Source: JBQTHP01 sp052389755 (GTDB taxonomy: Bacteria; Pseudomonadota; Gammaproteobacteria; Steroidobacterales; Steroidobacteraceae). Taken from it: a stretch of 15,034 bases of DNA. The notes under the pieces are model-generated. The model was given only the letters and a program-made list of their open reading frames with translations, was not told where the DNA came from and ran no database searches. Where the stretch lies: positions 1 through 15,034 of the forward strand of contig JBQTHP010000161.1 in the NCBI GenBank assembly GCA_052389755.1, read 5' to 3'. Positions 1 through 7,618 of this stretch are shown here, piece by piece. Positions within the stretch are counted from its first letter, which is position 1, and each line of letters begins with the position of its first letter. A program made the position numbers and the translations under genes.

Positions 1-377
1 GTGCGAAAGGCGATCGCCTGGTGCTCCTGTCCGCCAGTCCCGACCTCTACGTCCCGGCGATCGCCCGCGCCCTCGGCTTCGACGAAGCCATCTGCACCGG
101 TGTGCGATGGGACGGTGACCGCCTCGATGGCGCACTCAGCACTCCGAACCGTCGCGGCCAAGAGAAGGCGCGTTGTGTCGAAGCGCTGCGACGGCGTCAT
201 CCGGGCGTGGCGATCGTGGCGTACGCGAATGGGGTGGCAGACCTGCCGCATCTGCAGCTGGTCGATCGGCCGCTGCTCGTGAACGCGCCACCCCGCACGC
301 GCCGCGAAGCTGAGCGCCTTGGGATCCCCACCGGGTCGTGGGGCTCTTCCTTCTCTGGCCGGAAGGCGGAAGGCTGA
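1..377 (+). CDS. HAD-IB family phosphatase, C-terminal part (5' end outside window)
   Basis: The reading frame is already open at base 3 (AKGDRLVLLSASPDLY...), so the gene starts upstream of the window and the GTG at 21 is probably internal. The visible ~124 residues match the second half of HAD-superfamily subfamily IB phosphatases (SerB/CicA/PgpC type). Motif II is the Ser in LLSASP, motif III Lys lies in GQEKARCVEAL, and motif IV is YANGVADLPHL. The tail LLVNAPPRTRREAERLGIP is typical of the family end. In motif IV the first acidic residue is replaced (Asn where Asp is often found) while the second Asp is present. The family hydrolyses phosphomonoesters, and the substrate here cannot be told because the N-terminal catalytic DxD lies outside the window. 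It ends at TGA 375-377. Family confidence is good; substrate unknown. Confidence 0.8.
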   Translation, partial: AKGDRLVLLSASPDLYVPAIARALGFDEAICTGVRWDGDRLDGALSTPNRRGQEKARCVEALRRRHPGVAIVAYANGVADLPHLQLVDRPLLVNAPPRTRREAERLGIPTGSWGSSFSGRKAEG

Positions 378-477
378 AGCGGCAGCCGACACGCCGTGCC
401 GCCGGCGCCGGGCTTGTAGCCGAGCGTCGCGTCACAGGTGCGCCGCGAGCGCGCCGGACTCGAACGCGGCGCCCGCC

Positions 478-567
478 TATGCGCGGCACCGCCCCGAACA
501 CGCCCTGCTCTACCGGATCATCGAGCAGCACTACCCGGCCCTTCCCGCTCAGCGCGCCGCCGAAGGA
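478..567 (+). pseudogene. Relic of an IS91-like transposase N-terminus
   Basis: One frame here reads RHRPEHALLYRIIEQHYPAL followed by PAQRAAEG. I recognise this as the start of the N-terminal region of IS91-family transposases, where PEHTLLYQLVEQHYPAF-type sequence precedes the zinc-binding domain. Only about 30 residues remain. The cysteine-rich zinc domain and the catalytic domain are absent, and the frame runs on into unrelated sequence after 567. The rest of the 378-608 gap holds nothing else I can recognise. The recognition is from memory of the family, not from a search. Confidence 0.5.
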
Positions 568-608
568 ATTGTTGGAATTGCGTGGACTGACCGCTCGCGT
601 GGATCAAA

Positions 609-1139
609 TTGCAGGGCCAGACCACCTACTGGGTCTCGACGGCGACGGGCGAAAATGTTTTCGTGATGTTCCGCGACGGGGTGTGTACGGGAATCCAGCG
701 AATGCCCCCGTTAGCCGTGACGGCAGAGGACGGTTGGCAGTCCGTGCGCGTCCCATTGCTACGGGACTCGCAACCAGTGTTGCGCGATATCAGCGCAGAA
801 CTGCAACTCCGGCTCACTCCGCTACCGCACGCGCGCGTCGATCATTTCGGCTGGACCGTCGGCGTATTTCGCCAGCCGGTCACGCCGGAGACGCGCAATC
901 TCCTGTATCACAGCCAGTATTTTCATGGGCCGTATCCCATGGATGTCCTCGCGTGGATCGCGGCGGCGAAATATTTTCCCGACGAGCGCGTGCTCCCGAT
1001 ATACGGCCATCCCTGGGAGATCCGCATCCGGATTCTTGATGCCCTGACGGAGGGGCTCGGCGACGAAGCCCGCATTCGTGCCGGCGAATTGGAAGTCGCG
1101 TGGAGAAAGTTGGCGCGACCAAATCCTGCGGCAGGATAA
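609..1139 (+). CDS. Hypothetical protein, possibly truncated at the 5' end
   Basis: The open frame begins after a TGA at 588-590, and the only early starts are TTG 609 and GTG/ATG 663/666. None has a clear ribosome-binding site. The 176-residue product has no signal peptide, no membrane segment and no family I recognise. Its second half (GWTVGVFRQPVTPETRNLLY, then a WIAAAKYFPDERVLPIYGHPW stretch) reads like a soluble globular protein. With a transposase relic directly upstream and no good start, it may be the 3' part of a longer gene. Its TAA is 3 bp before the TTG (12 bp before the ATG) of the next gene, so the two are probably transcribed together. The coding call rests on good composition and the tight spacing to the next gene. 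Confidence 0.55.
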   Translation: MQGQTTYWVSTATGENVFVMFRDGVCTGIQRMPPLAVTAEDGWQSVRVPLLRDSQPVLRDISAELQLRLTPLPHARVDHFGWTVGVFRQPVTPETRNLLYHSQYFHGPYPMDVLAWIAAAKYFPDERVLPIYGHPWEIRIRILDALTEGLGDEARIRAGELEVAWRKLARPNPAAG

Positions 1140-1151
1140 AGCTTGCATCCC

Positions 1152-2213
1152 ATGACGAATTCACTAAGACGTGCGACTTCGGCCTTGATGGCCGCGGCCC
1201 TGATTTCAGTGGCGGGCCCTTCGTCGGCAGACGGTGAATGCACGATTACCGCCGGATTGGCCTCACAGGTTCGTGCGCTCATCCGCCCCGGCATGACGCT
1301 GGTGCATTACTGCGAAGCCTGCGACGAGAGTGGCTATGGGCCGTTTCCACTGCGGGTGCGACAGCTTGCGCTGACGCCTGAGGGGCCTGAGGAATACTGG
1401 CTGAACGGCAAGAAATACACGGAGGCAGAGCTGAAGCAGGCCAAGGAAAAGCGTAGCGGCAGGTTAGTCGAGGATCTGAGAAAGGACGGCCAGACCGAAG
1501 ACTGGATGATCGACGCCAGTGTGAAAAGCCTGGAGATGGCTCGCGCGCAGCGCGACCACGCTCTGCGGATCAATGGCAAACAGTTCTACGCCGACTATGT
1601 GTACCTGCCACGCGGCCAGGACCGTTACCGCAATCTTGCGGTTCAGATTCGATGCATACCGGACCCGCGCCCACGCGAGCTCGAGTACACCCTACTGGTA
1701 CGCGATTCCGCGAAAGAAAGGCCACCGCCCATCTACGTTGCCGAGGATTCGCGCTGCCAGGATGGTTCGTGCGCGAGCAAAGTCTGGACTGCGCGTCAAG
1801 AAGTTACCGTGCAGGACAAGCCGGCCAGCGAAGGGCGCGCGATTGCGAAGCTGACGGTTGGCGAAAAGGTGCGCGTGATCAAGACGATGGTCTATGTCGC
1901 GGGGACGCCGGCGAAAGTCGTTTGGGATCACGAGCGATTCTTCGAAGGCGACGTGTTCTATTTGCTCGATGGGCAGGGCGAAGGACATTACCGCGTGTGG
2001 CATTACGGCGAAACCGTGATCCAGGATCTTTCAAACGCCAGCAAACTCGTGGACGGCACTCCGACATGCAAGTCGCCGTCCGACGAATGTTGGGCCGAAT
2101 TCGCGGACTACCCCGAGGAAATGTTGTGGACACAGGTGCGTCGCGAATCGGGCGATGAAGGCTGGGTGCTCGCCGATCCCGAGTTCTTTGACGGAATTTA
2201 CGAAGATTATTGA
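1152..2213 (+). CDS. Secreted protein of unknown function, SH3-like C-terminal half
   Basis: The N-terminus MTNSLRRATSALMAAALISV followed by AGPSSADG is a clear Sec signal peptide with cleavage near SSA. Three cysteines lie near the mature start (GEC, HYCEACDESGYGPF), and later pairs at CQDGSC and CKSPSDEC suggest disulphides in the periplasm. The segment around residues 220-350 (VTVQDKPASEGRAIAKLTVG ... WTQVRRESGDEGWVLADPEF) has the rhythm of a bacterial SH3-type domain, a weak inference. Two starts compete: TTG 1143 has AGGA (1133-1136) at 6 nt, while ATG 1152 has it at 15 nt; I give the ATG. The stop (2211-2213) overlaps the convergent amidohydrolase gene by 7 bp. No family is recognised with certainty. 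Confidence 0.75.
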   Translation: MTNSLRRATSALMAAALISVAGPSSADGECTITAGLASQVRALIRPGMTLVHYCEACDESGYGPFPLRVRQLALTPEGPEEYWLNGKKYTEAELKQAKEKRSGRLVEDLRKDGQTEDWMIDASVKSLEMARAQRDHALRINGKQFYADYVYLPRGQDRYRNLAVQIRCIPDPRPRELEYTLLVRDSAKERPPPIYVAEDSRCQDGSCASKVWTARQEVTVQDKPASEGRAIAKLTVGEKVRVIKTMVYVAGTPAKVVWDHERFFEGDVFYLLDGQGEGHYRVWHYGETVIQDLSNASKLVDGTPTCKSPSDECWAEFADYPEEMLWTQVRRESGDEGWVLADPEFFDGIYEDY

Positions 2214-4366
2214 GCCGGGGGATCTTTCGAAGTTCCGTTCCTACATTGATCCTCGGCTTCTTTTGCAGTCACCAGGTTGCGAAGAAAGAAGTCCGCCGGC
2301 AGCCCCGCCGCCGTCCACGCCGACCATCGGGCCGGCACGCCCTCAGCGACGATCTCATCGGCGGTCCGTCCCGCCCGCAGCGCGTTGCGCACGCGCGCCG
2401 CCTCCGACAGCCGAAATTCACGGAAGGCTCGCACATCCGTCATTGTCCCCGGGAGCCCATGGCCGGGAACGAAGATCGTATCGTCTCGAAAGTTCTCAAC
2501 GAACCAGTCGAGCGCTGCATGCAGACCTGACAAGCGGCCGCCGTTTGGCACGTCGATGACGCCCACGTCTCGCACGAACACGTCGCCAGGGAAAACGACG
2601 GTGGGCGAGCCTTCGCGCTCTACTATCACGGCGACGTCGCCATCCGTGTGCGCATTGGCGAGGTGCCGCAGCGTGAAACGAAACTGGCGGAGTTCGAACC
2701 GGTCCATTGCGTCGATGACGCGGTCGGGCCGGGCTGCTTCGGGGAACGGACCGATCGGCATCACCCCGTACATGAGCACGCGCTCGGCCATCCGCGCAGG
2801 CACGCTCCGATGCGCGACGATTTCCGCCCTGGCGAAGGCCGCATTCGCGCCGACATGATGATAGTGAGTCACGAGCACGCGGCGCAGCGGGTGATCGCCA
2901 AGCCGGCGCATTTCCGCCTGCACGGTTGCAGCTAGCGTCGCAGGGCCGGTGTCGATCAGGACAAACTCACCGCCGACATCGATGAGACCCAGATTATCGA
3001 CGCCGTGGTCGCCCTCAACACGCAGCACGTAAACGCCATCCGCGATCTTTTCTGCCGAGTAGCCGGTGGGTCGAGCAGGCGTCTCGATGACGGCGCCGTT
3101 TTTCACTAAGCGCTGGATGCGCCTCAAATTGGCCAGATCCTCCAGGGGATTAGCCGCGAGCACGAGAAAGTTCGCTTCGCTGCCAGGGGCAAAATCGCCA
3201 ATGCGGCGGTTCGGGAAGATCGCCCGCGGCGTCTGCTGCGTCAGAATTCGCAGCAAGCGGACCGGATCGGCGCCGGTCAGCTCGTGAATATGGACGGTTT
3301 CGTCAACTGAGCTGCCGCTGAAGTCCGTGCCGATGATGACGTTCGCGCGGGCGTCGAGCAGCAAGTTCAAATTGTGCCGCATAATCGCCGTAATGGCGGC
3401 GTAATCGGGATGAGTCCCGTCACGCAGCGTCGTCGATATGATGGCGACACCACGAGTAGCGGCTTCGCGTGCGTCTTCCTTTTTCAGCATCCAATGCGAA
3501 GGATCCCGATCCGGAAATCCCGTAGCCTGCATCCCTGAACCTGGAGCGATGCGCCAGGAGGCGGGCAGATGGGCGATGAAATCCGCGCCAGAACGCATCG
3601 CCACTCGGAAGTCAGCCGCAGTTTCAATATGCACGGAGACGCGAAGGCCAGCGCGATGTGCGCCGGCGACGAGCTCGGGCAGCAGATCGGGATCGAGGCC
3701 AACCTGATGGTCGTAAGCGGGATCACCGGCGCGGCGATCGTGTTCCTCGGAGAATTCGAGGATGACCTTGAGGAAATCCATGTCGTTGCGGCGCGGCAAA
3801 TCGGCAATAACGCGCTCGAGGTCGGCCGGGCTGTCGATCCGGTAGAACAGCTCGCCATCTGGTTCGGTGACGCCGGTTATTTCGCCCTGTTCCCAAAGCC
3901 GCCGCTTGAATAGGACAGGTCCCGCTTGCGAGCTGCCTACGATCGTGTGCGTCACAAGAACATCGGCGGTCGCGGGATCCCGGATCGCCGCGCGCGTGGC
4001 CTCGTCGAGCGACGAGAGCGTGTCTTGCTCCATCACGTAGTACATGCCAAGACTGCGCGTCGCGTCGAGCAGCGCCGCACGTTGCGGGATGGCCGCAAAA
4101 CCGAGCCGGTGTGTATGCGCATCGCCGTAGCCGCCGACGATATACCCACCATCGAGATCGACAACTATTGCTTTTTCGCCCGCAACGCCTGCTTCAATTC
4201 GCCCGTTGCGGACATTGACCGAGCGATCGACGAATCGCTGGCCGTCAAACCATTCGCCATTTTCAAAGCGGTAAAGAGGTGCTTCGGCGTTCTGGCGTAC
4301 AGGCGGGTGAGTTCCAAGCGCCGTTGCGGCCATCAACACACCTACGGTCAGCCATTGCATCCACAT
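2207..4366 (-). CDS. Exported amidohydrolase fused to a metallo-beta-lactamase-fold domain
   Basis: This 719-residue, two-domain protein has an N-terminal signal (MWMQWLTVGVLMAATALG). Residues ~30-430 are an imidazolonepropionase-like amidohydrolase of the TIM-barrel metal-hydrolase superfamily: metal motif DAHTH (H84, H86), K200 in FLKV, H246 in VHIET, H266 in IAHLP and D348 in GTDFSGS. Residues ~435-690 are a metallo-beta-lactamase fold: THYHHVGAN (500-508), H573 in AHTDGDV, D595 in PGDVF and H636 in PGHG. The usual MBL loop is THxHxDHxGG, so this copy appears to lack two residues including the Asp. Substrate is unknown; both domains are metal-dependent hydrolases and would act in the periplasm. 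M3 (4360) is an alternative start. It runs opposite to both neighbours and overlaps the convergent gene's stop by 7 bp. Confidence 0.85.
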   Translation of the reverse strand: MWMQWLTVGVLMAATALGTHPPVRQNAEAPLYRFENGEWFDGQRFVDRSVNVRNGRIEAGVAGEKAIVVDLDGGYIVGGYGDAHTHRLGFAAIPQRAALLDATRSLGMYYVMEQDTLSSLDEATRAAIRDPATADVLVTHTIVGSSQAGPVLFKRRLWEQGEITGVTEPDGELFYRIDSPADLERVIADLPRRNDMDFLKVILEFSEEHDRRAGDPAYDHQVGLDPDLLPELVAGAHRAGLRVSVHIETAADFRVAMRSGADFIAHLPASWRIAPGSGMQATGFPDRDPSHWMLKKEDAREAATRGVAIISTTLRDGTHPDYAAITAIMRHNLNLLLDARANVIIGTDFSGSSVDETVHIHELTGADPVRLLRILTQQTPRAIFPNRRIGDFAPGSEANFLVLAANPLEDLANLRRIQRLVKNGAVIETPARPTGYSAEKIADGVYVLRVEGDHGVDNLGLIDVGGEFVLIDTGPATLAATVQAEMRRLGDHPLRRVLVTHYHHVGANAAFARAEIVAHRSVPARMAERVLMYGVMPIGPFPEAARPDRVIDAMDRFELRQFRFTLRHLANAHTDGDVAVIVEREGSPTVVFPGDVFVRDVGVIDVPNGGRLSGLHAALDWFVENFRDDTIFVPGHGLPGTMTDVRAFREFRLSEAARVRNALRAGRTADEIVAEGVPARWSAWTAAGLPADFFLRNLVTAKEAEDQCRNGTSKDPPAQ

Positions 4367-4498
4367 AGCCTGTTTCCGCGTGTATGGGAGAAGATCTATA
4401 CGAGCAAGTCAATCTCGGCCATCGCACCGATGTCTCCTCTCGTCGTGCGAGCAAGATTCTGTTAGCGCGCGCAGGCGCCGGGGGCGCAGCATCAGGCG
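4367..4498. other. Divergent intergenic region between the amidohydrolase and the lipocalin-like gene
   Basis: This 132-bp gap separates two genes transcribed away from each other, so it should hold promoters for both. I see no convincing -35/-10 pair, operator palindrome or small ORF. A G-rich run at about 4481-4485 lies too far from ATG 4499 to be a good ribosome-binding site, and AGG at 4494-4496 is very close to it. Confidence 0.3.
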
Positions 4499-5032
4499 AT
4501 GCCCGCACGATGGTTCCTCGTCGCGTTCTTCGCCTGCGCGCTCGCGGATGCACTGCTGGCGGCCGACGTTTCGCCAGCCTGCGCCGGGCCGGAATACGGT
4601 CAGTTCGATTTCTGGGTCGGAGACTGGGAGGTCTATGCGGGCGGAACGCTGGCCGGAACGAATTCGATCACGCGCGAGCACGGCGGCTGCGTCCTCGTGG
4701 AGCACTGGGTCGGCGTCAGGGGCATGACCGGCACGAGTCTGAACGTGTATCTTCCGTCGAAAAAGAAGTGGCACCAGACCTGGGCCGACAGCACGGGAAA
4801 GCTGCTGCAGCTCTTCGGCGAATTCAGAGAAGGCGCGATGCATCTCACCGGCGCCGGAATCAATGGCGGTGCCACTCTGGACAAGACGACCTGGACGCCG
4901 AATGCGGACGGAACCGTGCGGCAACTTTGGGAGCAGTCGCAGGACGGTGGAAAGAGCTGGGCCGTCGTGTTCGACGGTCTCTACCGCCGCAAGGCGCGTG
5001 AGACCTCGCCTGCCGCCGCCGCGCGCGACTGA
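4499..5032 (+). CDS. Small secreted lipocalin-like (DUF1579-type) protein
   Basis: The 177-residue product starts with a signal peptide (MPARWFLVAFFACALADALL). The mature part has the pattern FDFWVGDWEVY, then GTNSITREHGGCVLVEHWVG, SLNVYLPSKKKWHQTW and RQLWEQSQDGGKSWAVVFDG. This regular beta-strand pattern with conserved Trp residues is what I associate with DUF1579-like, lipocalin-fold secreted proteins, which often have no assigned reaction. A small ligand could be bound, but nothing in the sequence names it. It overlaps the 3' end of the AraC gene on the other strand by 52 bp (4981-5032), so strong transcription of one could affect the other. The start is the only early ATG in frame. Exact family assignment is from memory. 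Confidence 0.75.
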   Translation: MPARWFLVAFFACALADALLAADVSPACAGPEYGQFDFWVGDWEVYAGGTLAGTNSITREHGGCVLVEHWVGVRGMTGTSLNVYLPSKKKWHQTWADSTGKLLQLFGEFREGAMHLTGAGINGGATLDKTTWTPNADGTVRQLWEQSQDGGKSWAVVFDGLYRRKARETSPAAAARD

Positions 5033-5913
5033 CTGCTCGTCGAACGCCACTCGGAAGGACTCCAGCCGAAGGCGTCGCGGAACGCGGCCGTGAAGTGACT
5101 GTGCCCCGAGTATCCGAGCTCGGTGGCGACGGAGAGTATGTCCTTGCCGGCATCTCCTAGCCATTCAAGCGCGCTATGTAGCCGCATCTGATTGCGGTAG
5201 CGATGCAGCGTCGTATCCGTCAGTCGGCGGAAAATCCGGCAGAGATGGAAGACCGAGACGTCCACCGCTGACGCCACGCTCGAGAGGTTTTCGTTGCGCG
5301 TGTACGTCGCGGACAGATGCGCCCGCGCATCCTCGACGATTTCGCGATGCCGGCGTTCCCGATGAAGCGGCACCCTGTCGCCATTCAGTCGCATCAACAC
5401 CTGAGCGAGGATGCCGACGACCGATTCCTCGACGAACAGCGCATCAGGATATCCGGCATCGGAAACGCAATCGAACACGGCGCGCTGCCAGGCGTAGATG
5501 GGGGGCGTCGAAGGAACGTACCCGACGCGAAACGGCTTATCCGGACTGTCCGCGGCGTGTGGGTCGTAGCGACCAAGTCCCTCCCGAAGCAATTCCGGCG
5601 AAACGCCGAACCAGTCGGTGCGATCGCCCTGCGGGCTGATCGCACGGCGGCGATAGGGATGCGCGCGGTTGTAGAGCGGAATCACGTTTGGATCGGCGAC
5701 GAAGGGCCGAGAACCCTCGTGCTCGATCCACACCGCTGTACGCGGGAAGACGAAACAGAAGTTCTGCGTCGGGCCGCTATCGGCGAAACGCGGATGTCCG
5801 GTCGAGCAGCGGAAACGCCCGACACGCACAAGTTCGGACTCGAACAACACGACGCTCGGAGCCGCCTCCGGATCGCACGTCACGTCGGGCCGCACTGCCT
5901 CTCGATTATGCAT
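4981..5913 (-). CDS. AraC/XylS-family transcriptional regulator
   Basis: This 310-residue protein ends in the two-helix-turn-helix DNA-binding domain of the AraC family. The first HTH is at about residues 208-230 (LSSVASAVDVSVFHLCRIFR). The second is at about 258-282 (ILSVATELGYSGHSHFTAAF), followed by RDAFGWSPSEWR. The N-terminal ~180 residues (FCFVFPRTAVWIEHEG..., then NVIPLYNRAHPYRRR) look like a cupin-type effector-sensing domain of the kind seen in this family. It would act in the cytoplasm on nearby promoters. The target is not evident; the convergently overlapping lipocalin-like gene and the divergently placed PDZ gene are the nearest candidates. The start ATG (CAT at 5911-5913) has no strong Shine-Dalgarno sequence. 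The C-terminal ~20 residues after the HTH are Ser/Ala/Arg-rich and unremarkable. Confidence 0.9.
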   Translation of the reverse strand: MHNREAVRPDVTCDPEAAPSVVLFESELVRVGRFRCSTGHPRFADSGPTQNFCFVFPRTAVWIEHEGSRPFVADPNVIPLYNRAHPYRRRAISPQGDRTDWFGVSPELLREGLGRYDPHAADSPDKPFRVGYVPSTPPIYAWQRAVFDCVSDAGYPDALFVEESVVGILAQVLMRLNGDRVPLHRERRHREIVEDARAHLSATYTRNENLSSVASAVDVSVFHLCRIFRRLTDTTLHRYRNQMRLHSALEWLGDAGKDILSVATELGYSGHSHFTAAFRDAFGWSPSEWRSTSSQSRAAAAGEVSRALRR

Positions 5914-5953
5914 AGAGACTGTAAGACGAGAATTTCTAATCCCCTGGCAAACT

Positions 5954-7120
5954 TTGCGCCGGCCTGGAACCCGACTCCCGGTCGTATTTTTGTCGTGGTG
6001 TCCTTGTCAACACCAATCCGCGCTCAGCGCGACGCGTTCAGCCGTGCCGGCCGCCGACGCCTTCGAGAAGCTTGCTGAGGATTTCGCGCCGCGAGCGACC
6101 CATCGGCAGCGCCGGCCCGCCGTGAAGGTAGATGTAAAGGGTGATGGCCATTCTTCACCGCTCTCAAGCAATCGACAGCCAGTATTTCCAAGGGCCCTGT
6201 TGGGCGTAGAAATCAGGCGGGTGGATCCGCAGGATGCGACCGGACGTAGCCCACTGGGCGTCGTTGTCCTTTCTCTGGCGCCCGGGGGGGCAGCTTACAC
6301 GGCCGGAATCAAGCCACAGGATATCATCCTGAGCTTCAACAATTACGAGATCAACGCCGAGCAGGAGTTAGTGAAGCTGGTAAGCGAGACACAGCCGGGG
6401 ACAATTGTTCCGATCTTGATCCTCAGAGGCTCCCAGTTCATCACGCTAACCGCGAAGCTTTCGGAACAACCGGCGCCTCGCGGTTTCGCGCGCGAACAGC
6501 AGAAGATTGAAGTCGCCTGGCTATACGGGGCCCTGATACGCGCGCTGGCTTTGTCTACGGAGCAGCAGCATGTGTTCCTGGAGTTGCTTGTTGATAAGCA
6601 TTGGGGCGAGTCGGACACTGACGCCCAAACGGATCCCGAAGGTGGGTCAGATTCGACTTCGACGTCTGAACGCGCGCAAGAGATTGAGCAGAGAATCGCT
6701 GCGCTGCTCGGCGAAGGGAAACTACGCGCGTACCAAGAGTATCAGCGAACTCTCGCTGCGAGAGGCCGTGTCAACCGCATCGATGCTCATCTCCTCGGAA
6801 TGGGCTTTCCTTTGAGCGAATCTCAAAGCAGCGCACTGATCACGTCGATGGTCGAACTGCGCGAGACGTTTCCCGCTCCGGTCGAGCTTACGAGCAACTC
6901 CACGGTCGATGACTTAGCGAGGTACATTGCCTGGATGGATGACTCCGACCGCCGAGTCCTCGAGCAAGCCGGACCGGCGCTGATGCCTGAGCAGGCGAAA
7001 TACATGCGTGCGTACTTCGAGCGCGCTGCTGCTGAGCGGCGAAAGGCACTTGAGACGCAGCGCGCGCGTTGGGCAGCCGGCAGGGAGGAGCCGCTGTGGT
7101 ATCCGTCGGGTTTGCTTTGA
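5954..7120 (+). CDS. PDZ-domain protein with a helical C-terminal domain, no protease domain
   Basis: A single PDZ domain lies at about residues 82-170, starting LLGVEIRRVDP, with GVVVLSLAPGGAAYTAGIKP, then DIILSFNNYEIN and PGTIVPILILRGS. It is of the type that follows the trypsin-like domain in HtrA/DegP proteins. No serine-protease domain precedes it. After it come ~210 mostly helical, charged residues, including a Ser/Thr/Asp-rich linker (about 225-245) and a segment EQRIAALLGEGKLRAYQEYQ ... SESQSSALITSM that I cannot assign. The true start is unclear: the frame opens at TTG 5954 without a ribosome-binding site and the first ~80 residues look uncharacteristic. GTG 6122 is another option, and no signal peptide is visible in this frame. 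A lost or frameshifted 5' end is possible. The cysteine-rich peptide gene starts 76 bp downstream and may be co-transcribed. Confidence 0.7.
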   Translation: MRRPGTRLPVVFLSWCPCQHQSALSATRSAVPAADAFEKLAEDFAPRATHRQRRPAVKVDVKGDGHSSPLSSNRQPVFPRALLGVEIRRVDPQDATGRSPLGVVVLSLAPGGAAYTAGIKPQDIILSFNNYEINAEQELVKLVSETQPGTIVPILILRGSQFITLTAKLSEQPAPRGFAREQQKIEVAWLYGALIRALALSTEQQHVFLELLVDKHWGESDTDAQTDPEGGSDSTSTSERAQEIEQRIAALLGEGKLRAYQEYQRTLAARGRVNRIDAHLLGMGFPLSESQSSALITSMVELRETFPAPVELTSNSTVDDLARYIAWMDDSDRRVLEQAGPALMPEQAKYMRAYFERAAAERRKALETQRARWAAGREEPLWYPSGLL

Positions 7121-7183
7121 TCGCCGATTCGCTTTCCAGCACCGCCAGAACGCAACGTGGGCAAGCTAATTTGCCAAAAGATC

Positions 7184-7188
7184 AGGAG
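7184..7188 (+). promoter_or_regulatory. Strong ribosome-binding site for the cysteine-rich peptide
   Basis: AGGAG sits 8 nt before ATG 7197. It is among the best Shine-Dalgarno matches in the window and is the main reason to take the short, frame-broken downstream peptide seriously as a gene. Confidence 0.65.
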
Positions 7189-7196
7189 ACGCATCT

Positions 7197-7438
7197 ATGG
7201 ACAGACATCGTAAGATCCAGGTTTTGCCCTGCTCGTCATCGCCAACGGAATCCTGACTCTCGGACTACCGAGCTCTTCAGAGGCGTGCGGCGGCGGATGT
7301 AGTTCGGTGCAATATATTTGTTTCGCCGGCACCTGCCCGTCTTTCGAGGAGTCAACACTGATCTGTAAGCAGAATACTACGCCGCCTCCGGGATGCGGTC
7401 ACTGCTTTGGGTTCTGTATCAATAACCCGGGACAGTAG
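7197..7438 (+). pseudogene. Eight-cysteine secreted peptide with a one-base frame break
   Basis: From ATG 7197 the frame reads MDRHRKIQV and then hits a stop. Adding one T to the TTTT run at 7222-7225 restores an 80-residue product: MDRHRKIQVFALLVIANGIL, then TLGLPSSSEA, then a mature part CGGGCSSVQYICFAGTC ... GCGHCFGFCINNPGQ ending at TAG 7436-7438. The first 30 residues form a textbook signal peptide: basic n-region, hydrophobic core, cleavage after SSEA. The mature 50 residues carry eight Cys spaced C-x3-C-x6-C-x4-C-x9-C-x9-C-x2-C-x3-C, with a TTPPPG linker. An even number of Cys suggests four disulphides or a metal site; role unknown. The break may be a sequencing error in the homopolymer, a real mutation, or a slippage site. 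I do not recognise the family. Confidence 0.6.
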
Positions 7439-7439
7439 A

Positions 7440-7454
7440 TGAGGCCATGCCTCA
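7440..7454. repeat. Short perfect hairpin after the cysteine-rich peptide
   Basis: TGAGGC-CAT-GCCTCA is a perfect 6-bp stem with a 3-nt loop, starting 1 base after the peptide's TAG. It is placed like a terminator hairpin but has no following T-run, so termination is only a guess. Confidence 0.35.
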
Positions 7455-7618
7455 GGCGCCGCGCTGCATTCACTGGAGAGCAGCGCTCACTCCCGTCGCG
7501 ACTTAAGCGCCATTATGCGCACTGCCGATCGCTCGCCGCTTTTAAGCCGCGCCGACTGCGCGCTCATTTCACCACCGGCCACCCCTCAACGCAGCGCAAC
7601 TCTGCCAGCGACACGCGT

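Noticed and set aside
338..1039. Plus-strand 233-codon frame overlapping the HAD end and the hypothetical gene
   Set aside because: Very high Arg/Pro/Thr content and no protein-like pattern; it shadows two better frames.
6029..6151. Minus-strand 37-codon frame starting MAITLYIYLHGGPALPMG inside the 5' part of the PDZ gene
   Set aside because: It reads smoothly but has no ribosome-binding site that I trust and no recognised family, and it is antisense to the PDZ frame.
7439..7618. Upstream extension of the DUF4143 relic from ATG 7439
   Set aside because: The first 60 residues are Arg-rich and unlike any DUF4143 protein, so I begin the relic where the homology begins.
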